In this document: positions 1-9,875 of the stretch, in pieces
Layout: every line of letters starts with the position of its first letter
How positions within the stretch are numbered: the first letter of the stretch is position 1
Assembly (NCBI RefSeq): GCF_014633365.1
Contig: NC_068350.1
Span: 30,371,119 to 30,435,118 of the forward strand
Direction of reading: 5' to 3'
Source of the DNA: Diospyros lotus
Lineage: Eukaryota > Streptophyta > Magnoliopsida > Ericales > Ebenaceae
Length of the DNA stretch: 64,000 nucleotides
Program-made: the position numbers and the translations under genes
The notes under the pieces: model-generated
Seen by the model: only the letters and a program-made list of their open reading frames with translations
Database searches by the model: none
Told to the model about the DNA's origin: nothing

Positions 1-13
1 GGAAAAGCCTCAT

Positions 14-220
14 AAATGACGTTAGAGATAAGGATGAAGTCACATGATGACGTTAGAGATAAGATGAAGCCTTATGATGACGTTAGAGATAAGATGAAGG
101 CTCATGATGACTTTAAGGATAAGATTTGATTGGATAAGATTTAATTGGATAAGATTTTGTTGGATATGATTTGATTTGGATAAAGATTGATTTGAATAAG
201 ATTTGATTTGGTTATCAATG
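14..220 (+). repeat. Tandem repeats in LTR upstream region
   Basis: Four degenerate copies of a ~31-bp unit built on GATGACGTTAGAGATAAG lie at 14-120. They pass into a shorter unit built on GGATAAGATTTGATT at 120-215. Both precede the 122-bp repeat and the TATA box of the same LTR. Confidence 0.8.
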
Positions 221-248
221 ATTATATAAAATCTTAGAAGATTTAGAA

Positions 249-510
249 TGATTGCAGAATATCTTAGAAGATTTGGTAATAATTATATAATATCTTGGAA
301 GATTTACAATGATTGTAGAAGATCTTTAGAAGATTTGGAATGATTGTAAAAGATTTTGGAAGATTTGAAATGATTGCAGAATATCTTAGAAGATTTGGTA
401 ATGATTATATAATATCTTAGAAGATTTACAATGATTGCAGAAGATCTTTAGAAGATTTGGAATGATTGGAAAAGATTTTGGAAGATTTGAAATGACTGCA
501 GAATATATGT
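249..510 (+). repeat. 122-bp higher-order repeat upstream of LTR TATA box
   Basis: The block TGATTGCAGAATAT recurs at 249 and 371 and as TGACTGCAGAATAT at 493, a constant spacing of 122 bp. Each unit is built from roughly 25-bp subunits containing TTAGAAGATTTGGAATGATT. The array ends about 27 bp before the TATA box at 537. Confidence 0.85.
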
Positions 511-536
511 TTCTTGGTGGCTAAGTTTCCAAAACC

Positions 537-544
537 TATAAATA
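537..544 (+). promoter_or_regulatory. LTR TATA box
   Basis: TATAAATA followed by GGGGTTCATGG. It lies at the junction between the repeat array and the transcribed part of the LTR, as expected for a plant Pol II core promoter. Its distance to the LTR end (about 1.5 kb) equals that in the related copy at 17231-18775. Confidence 0.65.
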
Positions 545-1035
545 GGGGTTCATGGCTAAGGATTCTCTCATTCGAAATTGTGAGAAGTTCTGCTAGACAA
601 GAGTGCTTTGGGAGCATACACGAAGCATCACACGCACAGAGCACTTGGGCAGCGCGTGAGGACGTGTAAGGAGGTGGTTTGGTTAAAAGACTTGAGGAGT
701 TGCATGAAAATTGAGGTTGGGCACAAGATTCAAAGTGTTCTGAGTTTCGTTCAAGGTGAGTGTTCTACCTGAAAACTTGGTTTTAAGTTGTGAGTGTTCG
801 CCCCCAAAACTTGATTTATTGTGCTTATTCTATCTGAACATATGTGTGATTTCATGCAAAATGGTTTTGTGCATTGAAATGGTAACCGGTGACGGTTGGT
901 TTTTATGAGGGAGGTTCGTCCCTAAACGTTTTGAACTTGTGCATTGCATTTTATAAATGTTGTTTATATGATGCATTGAATTGTGAAATGTGGCATTGTC
1001 TTGAGTTTTGTGTGTACGTATGGAATGTCAGCCTC

Positions 1036-1400
1036 GGATGTTGTCTGGATAGTGTAGCCATAATTCTCCGAGGGCGTGACAGAATAATAGGGGTATCTGA
1101 TGCTAGTGTGCATGTCAGGATAGTCGCCTTGGTTTCCGTGCCAGACCATTTGGTCAGGGAAGTTGCACTAGGACTACTAGGTGGTCCATACAGTGTTGTT
1201 CATGTGGGATGTTATCCTAGGATGTTATCTGGATAGTGTAGCCATAATTCTCCAAGGGCGTGACGGAATAATAGGGGTATCTGATGCTAGTGAGCATGTT
1301 AGGATAGCCGCCTTGATTTTCGTGCCAGGCCGTTTGGGCAGGGAAGTTGCATTAGGACGACTAGGTAGTCCATGTGAAATTTTGGAGTTGGGATTGTATG
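1036..1400 (+). repeat. 184-bp tandem duplication inside the LTR
   Basis: Two adjacent copies (1036-1219 and 1220-about 1400) share GGATGTTNTCTGGATAGTG, the CATAATTCTCC block and the GGGAAGTTGCA block. The related LTR at 17985-18140 has this segment once, so it was duplicated after the copies separated. Small open frames here are by-products of the repeat. Confidence 0.82.
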
Positions 1401-2053
1401 GTGGTTCCTGGATGCTTAAGGTCGGAACGTATTCTGGTGAGATGCGTTGGCAGCCCCATTTAAGCTAGAATCGCGTCGTGTTATCGAGTCGGTATGGTGG
1501 CATAGCTTTTAGAGAAATTGCTCTTTTCCCGTGGTAGGGTTAAGCCGTGGGATTCTCTTGGACTAGGGCTTATCGAGTGTATTGGTTTATTTCATGTCTT
1601 GCATTCATTCATGAAAAATGTGATTTTGAACTCTCACTTAGATGATTCATCATCTAATTTGGACTATGTCCCTGAAATATTCAAACGTTTCAGGTGAAGG
1701 CAGCGGTGCAAAAGGAAAGGGGATTGCCGAGGAATGACGGCGATTAATGAATAGTTTACTTTATGTCATTTTCAGTTATGTTGTTTATTTTGAAAACATC
1801 ATGTAAACGTTGGCTCAGCTTTATATTATAAATAAAGTGGTTTCAGTTATGACATGTTAAGGTTTCGATCTAGCTTCCGCATTTGTGTTGGTGAACCTGT
1901 CTTAGTTATTGATGGTTCATAGTTGATATACTGAGAAAGTGTAACGGGATCTTCGGGGAACGGTTTATGTTGAGTTTCTGTTGTTTGTTGGAAAAAAAAA
2001 TATATCCCCGGAATCTTACGTTACCTAATGATCCTGGGAATTGGGGTGTTATA

Positions 2054-2658
2054 GGGATGGTTCCCAATGAGTCAATTTCTCCAAGTGAAGCCAAATGAGC
2101 TAGGGCATCGACATGAAAGTTCTGGCTTCGCGGGACTTGATTTACTTTGCACTCGTCGAAAAAGTGTAACAACTCCTGAACTTTCTGGAGGTACGCTACC
2201 ATCTTTGGGCCCTTTACCTGATATTCCACTTGCACTTGGCAAACCATGAGCTGGGAGTCGCTAAAAATTTTTAACCGCCCTGGCTTGACTTCCCTTGCTA
2301 AGCGGAGACCAGCTAGCAGTGCTTCGTATTCGGCTTCATTGTTGGTTGCTCTAAACCCGAACCTCAATGCGTAAGGGATTTTGTGTCCCTCCAGGCTCAC
2401 CAGGAGTACGCCAGCTCCTGACCCATGCTCGTTGGAAAAGCCATCAACAAATAATTCCCAGACTAGCGAGGTTGGGGGGCTAGTTCTTCCGCTGGTCCCG
2501 TGAATTCTGCAATGAAGTCTGCCAGTATTTGACCCTTTATGGCTGTCATTGGCTTGTATTTTATGTTGAATTGGGAGAGCCTCGATCGCCCACCTGAGGA
2601 GGTGGCCAAATGAATCAGGCTTTTGTAAAATTTGCTTTAGTGGATGTTTGGTCAGCAC
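2054..2658 (-). pseudogene. Tat archaeal-type (second) RNase H domain
   Basis: On the minus strand the frame runs from TSLVWELFVDGFSNEHGSGA through NNEAEYEALLAGL to IFSDSQLMVCQV and HVDALAHLASLG. These are the D...E...D...D positions of an archaeal/plant RNase H fold (RVT_3 type). In Tat elements this domain lies after the retroviral RNase H and before integrase. The frame opens within the preceding RNase H remnant (SVLTKHPLKQILQKPDSFGH). The real code ends near 2054, where the inserted LTR begins; any open frame beyond that belongs to the insert. Confidence 0.85.
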
Positions 2659-3203
2659 ACTGATCTAATGGGCTTGAAAATAGGGACATAGCTTTCGGGA
2701 CGCAACCACTAGGGAAAAATCGAGCTTTTCCATGGGGAAGTATCTTGTTTCGGCATCGAGTAGCCTGTGGCTTACTTAGTATACCGGGTATTGAACCTAG
2801 TCTTCTTCTCGAACCAGGGTGGCGCTTACTGCGTACTCAAACACCCCTAGGTAGACAATCAGTTCCTCCCTTCCTTTGGCTTTGACATGAGGGGAGCCCA
2901 CCCCATGTAGTCTTTTAACTGCTGGAAGGCAGTCTCGCACTGTTCTGTCCATTCGAAGCTACTTGCTTTCTTCAGGACTTTGAAAAATGAGATGGATTTA
3001 TCAGAAGATTTGGAAATGAACCTGCTAAGGGCCGCAACCTGTCCATTTAGGCTTTGTACTTCCTTAGTCTTAGTGGGCAATCGCATGTCAAGTAGAGCTC
3101 GGATTTTCTCAGGGTTGGCCTCGATTCCCCTTTCGTTTACCATGAATCTTAAAAACTTTCCAGAAGCCAAGCCGAACGAGCATTTGAGTGGATTTAACTT
3201 CAT
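2659..3203 (-). pseudogene. Tat RT connection and retroviral RNase H remnant
   Basis: The first part (3203-2859) continues the reverse transcriptase from CSFGLASGKFLRFMVNERGI through the thumb/connection with FEWTEQCETAFQQLKDYM. The second part (about 2858-2660) reads as the usual Ty3 RNase H with stop codons: ATLVREED, then SHRLLDAETRYFPMEKL, then VVASRKLCPYFQAH. It follows the RT directly and precedes the archaeal RNase H. It is broken by at least three stops and a frame change near 3203, where one residue of the usual MKLNP/KCSF context shifts frame. Confidence 0.82.
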
Positions 3204-3827
3204 CTAGTACTTCCTCAGAATCTGGAATGTTTCCCCCAGGTCGTTAACATGGTTGGCAACCTGTCTGGATTTCACCAGCATATCATCAACGTATACTTCC
3301 ATGGTCCTCCCAATTAGATCTTCGAACATCATGTTGACTAGCCATTGGTACGTCACCCCTACATTGCTCAATCCGAAGGGCATTACCTTGTAACAGTATA
3401 ATCCTCGGTCTATCATAAAGGAGGTATGCTCCTCTTCATCGGGGTTCATTGGGATCTGATTGTACCCCGAGTAGGCATCCATGAAGCTTAGAAGCTGGTG
3501 GCCGGCCATTGCATCCACAAGCTGGTCAATTCTTGGTAGAGGGAAGCTATCTTTCTGGCAAGCTTTGTTTAGGTCAGTGAAGTCGATGCAAGTTCTCCAC
3601 TTCCTGTTCTTCTTCTTCACTAGGACTGGGTTCGCCACCCATGTCGGATATTGAGCTTCCCGGATAAACCCGCTAGCTAAGAGTTTATCCACTTCTTCCT
3701 TCAAAGCCGCATATCGCTCAGCCGTCATTGGCCTCATCTTCTGACGAACCAGCTTATGGTTAGGGTTGACATTGAGCCGATGCTGCATTATCCTTGGGTC
3801 TATTCCTACCATGTCTTCGTGGTTCAC
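3204..3827 (-). pseudogene. Tat reverse transcriptase (RVT_1) fragment
   Basis: RNA-dependent DNA polymerase that would copy element RNA into DNA in the virus-like particle. Visible in order: VNPNHKLVRQKMRPMTAERY, EVDKLLASGFIREAQYPTW, the palm segment WRTCIDFTDLNKACQKDSFP, FMDAYSGYNQIPM, MPFGLSNVGVTYQ, and the catalytic YVDDMLVKS. This stretch of 207 codons is intact. In YQWLVNMMF and NVGVTYQ several residues differ from the usual NAGATYQRL. The frame is lost on both sides, so this is a fragment and not a working enzyme. Confidence 0.9.
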
Positions 3828-4710
3828 ACGAATACGTTCAGATTTTCTTTAAGGAATTCGGTCAGTTGGGATTTTACCTCGAGGGAGAGGCCTTTGCCCA
3901 CCTGAAGGCGCCTTTCAACATCTGAGCTGCTGACTATAACATCTTCCAGCTCGTTCGCTGGTCTAGTGGTTTGGTCGCAATCCACATCGCGTTGGTCTAG
4001 GTTGTGGCTGACTCCCTAGTCATCAGAGACTCAGGCCTCCCCTCAAGAAACCATATTTATCTTTGTTCCTTTGAGCCCTATTTTCAGTGCCTCCTCGTAA
4101 CAGTGCCTCGTAGAATGCTGCTCACCCTTCATACAATTGGTCCCCTTTGGGGTCAGGAATTTGATGGTCAGGGCCTTGGTTGAGACAACTAGGTTTAGGT
4201 CATTCATGGAAGGTCTACCCATGACGACATTGTATGCGGAAGACCGTCAATGATGAGGAAATCTGCCGTTGTTGTGGCCTGGAGGTCTAATTCTCCAACT
4301 GTTAATGGGAGCCTTATACGCCCTTTTGGTATTACCGCATCGCCAGTGAATCCGTATAGTGGCTCCGGAGAGGATGTCAGCTGGTCCGGCCTTAATCCCA
4401 TCTGGTCGAAACATCCCTTATACATGACGTTCATCGAGCTACTTGTGTCGACCATGACCCTCCATACCTCCATATTGTCAATCTGAGCTCGGATCACGAG
4501 GGCATCATTGTGCTGCCAATGCACGCCTTTGAAATCATCTTTAGTGAAAGAGACATCTTTTGAAGCTGTCTTGGCTTTCTTGGAGGGTCCCTCTTGGCTG
4601 CCATCCTCGAAAAGCAGAAGGTGGCTGGCTTCCCGAACATATCGCTCTTGTGACCTATTGGAAGTCCCTGCGATGTGGGCCCCCCCATGGATAGTAAAGA
4701 TAGTTCTCAC
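3828..4710 (-). pseudogene. Tat aspartic protease and linker, degenerate
   Basis: The minus frame 4710-4204 contains the retropepsin-like segment WRVMVDTSSSMNVMYKGCFD, then FTGDAVIPKGRIRLPLTVGE and ADFLIIDGLPHTM. The active-site motif expected as D-(S/T)-G is D-T-S here, so the conserved glycine is missing. The downstream linker (4203-3828) still reads as MNDLNLVVSTKALTIKFLTP and related text but has several stops. The domain lies between gag and RT, as usual. Confidence 0.8.
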
Positions 4711-6495
4711 CTTAGGCGTTTGATCCTGCTAGGGAGCTTGGTGAGGGCTTTGTTGAGTCGACTGTTTGGGCTGTTGATCCCTAGGACGTACCACATAGTC
4801 ACGCAGCTGACCTCTCCTGATCAGCTCTTCGATCGCATCTTTGAGCGCCTAGCACTCAGAGGTGGTATGTCCCACTTCGTTGTGGTAGGCACAGAATTTG
4901 CTCTTGGTTCTGTATTTGTCGGGAGTCTTCAGGGGATTAGGCCTTCCGAAATCCTCCTTGTTGCGCTCTGTGGTGAAGATCTTGTCTTGGGAATCAGATA
5001 AGATATTGTAATTTTCATACCGACCCTAGCGTGCTGGTCGTTAGTTTCCCTGCCCGAACCTCGCCTTTTTAGCCGCCTGGTCATTGGGGCTTCGTTTTCG
5101 ACCTTCCTTGCGAGAGTCCTCATCAGCTCTCTTCTTGCTCTGGCCTGTGTGTTCTGCCTCCTTCTTCTGGTCGCTTAGCTTTTTCAGGCCGAATGCTTCT
5201 TCCCACCGAACCTCCTTCGCAGCTCGCTCGTTTAACTCACCAAGATCCCTCACTGGAGACTTATAAATGCTTTCGTAGAGTTTCCCATCCTTCCGAAGCC
5301 CGGCGGAGATCGCAGTCAGGATACTTTCGTCGGAGGGGCTCTCGACATTATTCACTTCACGTATGAACCTTTCTATGTAATCTTTCAAAGATTCGCCAGA
5401 CCGTTGGAATACTGTAGCGAGGTGGCATGCTGGGCCGAGCTGTCTTCGAAGTGACCTATACTGATCTATGAATTTCTTCTGGCATTCCTCCGAACTGCAA
5501 AGCTACGGGGTGAAGTCTCCTTATCCACTCCCTGGGGATATCTCCCAGGGTCGCAAGGAAAGCTCGGCACTTGGCCAATGAGCTGGAGGTTTGCAGGTCC
5601 ATCTGGACATTGAAAGTGTCCAGGTGATCGAAGGGGTCGTTGTCCCCATTATACTGAGGGATGCTGGGGACCTTAAATCTACAGGGGAGGGGCTCTAGCT
5701 CTATTTCCCTGGAGAACAGGGTCCTTTCTTCACGGCTTTCCCTCCGATCGTGCGCCCCATGTCTGGCCTCAAGCTATTGAATTCTCAGCAGTAGTTCCCT
5801 CACTATGGGGTCTTGATTTGCTGACCGCCCTGTGGGAGGTTGTTCTTCCCGTGTGGAAACTGGTCCTAAGCGATGGCGATCTCGCGGGGGAGGCCGCCCC
5901 CTATTCTCACAGTCAGGGGAGTTGCGATGGGTGCCATGGCCACTGCTGATCCCCACCAAGGAATTCCCATGTCATGGATTCCCAAGTCGGCGATTTCCTC
6001 CATGGGCATATTCGTGGCGATTTCTGCAAGGGCTAGCACCGGTCCTTTGTTTGGCAAGGTGCACCCTAGGCTCCCCATCGTAGCATCGCCACTCTTCCAC
6101 CCTTTGAGAGTGTACGTTGGAGGAGCGACCGAGCCAGCTCGCCTCGTGTTCCTTCAACCTTCTCTTTCTTCTAGAGAGGGTCCGTCGCCTGGAGGTTGAG
6201 AGGCAACTGCCTACGTCTGTGCCGTCTGGACTCGTGCCTGGGCTAACACCTTCACTGCATTAGCAAGCTGCACGACAGTGTTCTCCAATGTTTCCTGACG
6301 TTGCTGCCATATCTGCGATACTTCTGCGTTGGCGGTTGGAGTCACGGGCGGGTAGGGGCACCGTGAAGGGACTCTATAGGGTAGCTTTGGCCGGAGGAGG
6401 CATGGAGATAGACGCCACAACTCCCCCAACTTGCAGAATCTTCGGCATACAGTTGGCGTGATTTGCAGGTCGGTTGGTTGTTGCCCCAAAACCAC
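4711..6495 (-). pseudogene. Tat gag polyprotein, broken
   Basis: Capsid/nucleocapsid precursor remnant. On the minus strand, 5690-5520 reads FKVPSIPQYNGDNDPFDHLD and SLAKCRAFLATLGDIP, the Retrotrans_gag core. After a frameshift, 5388-5041 gives MKDYIERFIREVNNVESPSD, ending in a Lys/Arg-rich tail (KKRADEDSRKEGRKRSPNDQ). A zinc knuckle C-AYH-NEVGH-TTSE-C lies at 4893-4852 with a stop right behind it. The N-terminal part (6495-6211) has a glutamine-rich helix, WQQRQETLENTVVQLANAVK. At least three frame breaks separate these pieces. Confidence 0.8.
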
Positions 6496-6539
6496 TCGTG
6501 TTTCTAGTTTTCAGCATTGATTTTTTTACCAAACCTGGC

Positions 6540-6558
6540 CCTCCTTCTAGCGCCAAAA
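6540..6558 (-). other. Primer-binding site of the Tat element
   Basis: Minus strand TTTTGGCGCTAGAAGGAGG begins immediately after the LTR end (CAGTCGACA). TGGCGC-type sites adjacent to the LTR are typical of Tat elements. I could not assign the tRNA with confidence. Confidence 0.65.
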
Positions 6559-7391
6559 TGTCGACTGTTTGGAATTGGTCGACGGAGATTTGTTAACCCA
6601 CAGTTGTGTGGTAGACCCGAGAGATGAACAATAAGGTATCCAGTCTGGTTCGCCGAGCCGACGGCTCGTCCCTGCAAGGTACTCCGAAGCTCAAGTTAGC
6701 GAGGGAGAAAGCAAGTATATTGGGTGTTTGTAGGTTAGGCATAAAGAGTACGTACCCCGACCCTTAAGAGGGCTAGTTGATATATATATATCAGCGAAAG
6801 CTCCCTTTCCTGCTCTGTACGTGTAGAGGCGATGGGATGGAGTAGCCGACGGGGGTGTCCTTGCCGCGGCAAGGTGTCGACAAGACCCTCATTAATGAGG
6901 ACGAGATCTGCCATTAAAGCGGATGGGATCTGCAATTAATGCAGATGGGATCTATCATTAATGAGAATGGGATCTGAGGAGGATGTTTGGAAATCCAGAT
7001 GCGGCTGTAATGATGTTGTTGCTTGAAGGCCAGGATGGGACTGGCATGGGCCGAGAGAATTGGCCCAAGGGGTCCAGTCAGGGCAGCCCTTGGCTTGTCG
7101 GTACGCTGCAACACGTGCCTCTTCTGTGATGCGAGTTGACGGGCTAAGCCGGCGAGTTATGAAGGTTGCTGGGAACTTGCCCAGAGCGTAGCTGGGGGCC
7201 CGTTTGAATATGCCAAAGAGTTAGAAGCGTTACCGGGAGCTCGCCTGGTCCCGATGTTTGACCCTGAGCTTTAGCACTATCTGAGCTCGCTTTAGCGAGC
7301 TTAGTTCGATTTACTGGGCCTCGAGCATTTGGGCCGAATCATCAATGTTAAGTCTAGCCCACACAGAGTGGAGCAAGAAATACCCGTAACA
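6559..7391 (-). mobile_element. 5' LTR of the Tat element (833 bp)
   Basis: On the minus strand it begins TGTTACGGGTATTTC at 7391 and ends CAGTCGACA at 6559, so it has TG...CA ends and is followed by a primer site. A TATA run at 6781-6791 (TATATATATAT) in minus orientation is the probable core promoter. A matching 3' LTR is not in the window. Confidence 0.78.
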
Positions 7392-8064
7392 GAATGTTTC
7401 TTATATAATAGATATTATTTGATTAATTCGCACCATAACCATTTATAACGAACATAATTAATTTATGGAACCAAATCGAGTTAAGGAAGAATATAAAATT
7501 CATAAATCAAATAAGAGTTACGAAGGGAGTACAGAGATTGCCTCTCCTTAGCAGATTGTAGCATTTTAAGCTTGCACGCCACCAAATTAATACACGTTAC
7601 AAATTAATATAAACTCCCAAAATTATTAAAATTGGACCCAAAATTAAATTCCAACCATACAGAATGATTAATACTTATTTCTCTACTCACTTAGCTAATT
7701 AAACCTTGATTAAACCTCATTTAATCTCAAATTCCTCCCACTTTTATAGCTTCAGCGTGCCATTTATTCTCTCTATTTCTTCTTTTCTCGCTGCTGGCGG
7801 CCCTCTTCTTCACCACGCTTTTCTTTTGTAGCCCAATTTACTCATCTTTATAACCCTTATATTTCCTTGGCAACCAGGCAATTCATGTTCCCCAATAAGC
7901 TATGATTTAAGCCATCAAGTCTAATTTATTTAACTTCACAGCGTCCTAATTTTTTGGCTAATTCTTGGCCATACTTGCCCCCACAAAAGTCAACAGAAGC
8001 TATCCCAATTGTCTAATCGAATTTGCATTGAAAATGGAGAAAAATGAAGCTAGAAGAGAGAAAG
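7392..8064. other. AT-rich intergenic or LTR-derived stretch
   Basis: No protein similarity seen. On the minus strand CTATAAAAGTGGGAGG (TATAAAAG at plus 7741-7748) could be an LTR core promoter, followed by leader-like sequence down to 7392. This suggests an old minus-oriented LTR remnant adjoining the Tat LTR, but its ends are not clear. Confidence 0.3.
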
Positions 8065-9875
8065 TGTAATGACTCGTTTATTTGTGAATTAATGTGAATT
8101 TGGGTGTGAGAAATTAGTTGGAGAAAAAATTAAAATTATCAAGTGGGTTTTGGTAATTATTCGAAATTATTGAGGTCGTTATGGAATATTTGGGGATTTA
8201 AGGAAAGATAATAGTTTATGTTATTTTGAGGAAATAGATAATTAATTATTTGGGTTTGAAAGTATTTATGGAAAGAATAAAATAAATTAATTGGGATTAA
8301 TTTTTGAAAGTTATTGGGGTTAAAGGATAATTTTTGAAACTGGATGTCACCTTAAAAATAAATGACAAGGATTTCTATCCAATGAGGGTTGTAGGCGAGA
8401 TGGTTGGAAATGCCAAAGAGGAAGGGGAGGTCGCGGGATCTAACCCGCAACCAAGCAAATTAAAAGCTAGGTTTTTGAACCCAGCAGACGCACCCATGTG
8501 AGCGTGTGCAGCCGCGCGGGCCGCATGTGCGTGGCCATGCGCACCACGCAGGGCGTTGTGTGGCCCTGTTGCGCGCCAGCAGCTGCCACTGCCACTTATC
8601 CAAATTGCTATGCCACTTGTCCAGTCCCTTGCCATGTGTCCCAAGTTGATTTTTGGCCCCCTAAGTTGCCTCCACGATGCTCTAACATCTCCCTACTTTA
8701 GGGCCTATAAATAGGCCATTAATGCTTAAGAGAAAGGGGGATTTAGTGAGAAATTGGGGAAGGTTTTAGGGGAATTTTGGTGAAATTAAGGGAAATTCTT
8801 GCCGTGTGAGTTTGGGCTGTGATGTAAGCAACCTTAATTCGCAGTAGAGGTTAAAGAAGAATATCTAAGGCAAGCTCTTATTACTATTTTACAGGTTCTT
8901 CTATTTTACAAGCTCAGTTTCTCTTTTTTCAAGTTATGATTTAAATTTCAAGTTCATTCTCTATCTCTTGTTATTGCAAGATCCTACCTCTTAATTTTCT
9001 AAATTGCAAGTCATTTTCCTATTTCACCAGTTATTTCCCTTTTTCTAGTAAATTATTCCATGATTTACATTTATACCTATTGAATCTCAAATAGGGTTTT
9101 GTATCACCCTATCTTTCCTTGGGAATGATGCTTTATTGTGAACATGCAAGGGTTTGATGTTGTCTTGCATGAATGCTGCCCTACTGTGCATATTGCTTCG
9201 TTAATTGCATGTTAATTATATATGAGAAGTTATTACAAATATGCATGTTATGATAATGCATGAAGCATATACATGAAAATGGTTTTTAAAAATATGTAAA
9301 GGCCTCATGATGCGCGCAACGGACGAGTCCGCAAGATATATCCGCAGAGAAAGTGTTGAGCTCAAAGTTGGACTTCGGTCCCATGTTTATAGTTCTAAAA
9401 GTACTGCATATGAGCATGGATGCATGTTTCATCATTTTATCATGTGAAAGTACCTTAAATAGCCTTCATGTCTCTTTTGCTTCTTGATACCCGTGAGTCT
9501 TATGCTCGCCTTTCTTCCAGTTATACTTGTTGGGCCTTGTGGCTCATGTTTGCTTGCATCATTCTAGGTAAAGGTAAGGCTAAAGTAGAGGGTGAGCCAA
9601 GTGAGTCAGGATCCAAGGGGTGGCAGTGTGTACAAAGCCGTCTCATTCAAAGGTTCCTGAGGGGATATGGTGGGTTTATGGACCCTGATGTGGTGTGTAA
9701 TATTGAGTTGCTCTTGTTTATGTGAGCAAGTGGACACTATTGTGTTTGTCTATGAGCAAGAATGTATGAGTGTAGTTTTTCGTTGTTAATATCAAGGAGG
9801 ATGTGTAATGTTTTAATGGGTTTTAGCATTTATGTTGTCTTGTTGTGGGACCCTGGCTAGGGGCGCCTACAGAAA
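8065..9875 (+). mobile_element. LTR-like repeat, copy A
   Basis: Starts TGTAATGACTCG, a common start for chromovirus LTRs, and has a TATA box inside an inverted repeat (8702-8717). From about 8700 to 9875 it runs collinear with copy B (15570-16947): GCCGTGTGAGTTTGGGCTGT, the GATGCGCGCARCGGACGAG block near 9309, the GGGCCTTGTGGCTCATGTT block, and GAGGGGATATGG. No end motif TTACA and no primer site are visible where the similarity stops. Short open frames (for example 9468-9725) have no recognised domain. Confidence 0.6.
8702..8717 (+). promoter_or_regulatory. TATA box in palindromic context (copy A)
   Basis: GGCCTATAAATAGGCC: the TATAAATA core is framed by perfect GGCCTAT/ATAGGCC arms. The same framing occurs in copy B and, with different arms, at 10423-10442. 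Confidence 0.6.

Larger units (their letters stand above)
1..2053 (+). mobile_element. Gypsy (chromovirus-type) LTR, left end outside window
   Basis: Promoter-bearing LTR read on the + strand. It has a repeat-rich upstream part (14-510), a TATA box at 537-544, about 1.5 kb of transcribed LTR, and an end in GGTGTTATA, close to the usual GGTGTTACA. Directly after 2053 the sequence is minus-strand Tat polymerase code, so the LTR inserted into that older element. No primer-binding site follows, so it is a solo LTR or a 3' LTR. The part from TATA to end resembles 17231-18775 in order, length and shared blocks (for example the segment near 1640-1700 that matches 18185-18245). Confidence 0.72.
2054..7391 (-). 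mobile_element. Decayed Ty3/gypsy Tat-lineage retrotransposon, cut at its 3' side
   Basis: Read on the minus strand the order is LTR (7391-6559), primer site (6558-6540), gag, protease, reverse transcriptase, RNase H, and a second archaeal-type RNase H. It then stops at the junction with the LTR at 2053, so integrase and the 3' LTR are not in the window. Dual RNase H is the hallmark of the Tat clade (Ogre, Retand, RIRE2 relatives). Each domain is recognisable but reading frames are broken between and within genes, so the copy cannot move on its own. Confidence 0.88.

Noticed and set aside
889..1468. Two overlapping frames of 115 and 95 codons with similar proteins
   Set aside because: The similarity comes from the 184-bp DNA duplication inside the LTR; no start context or domain.
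9300..9360. Possible hammerhead ribozyme: GCGGACGAGTCCG-like block with nearby GAGAAAG, also at 16285-16330
   Set aside because: The core CUGANGA...GAAA order is not present. The block is simply a conserved part of the copy A/B LTRs.
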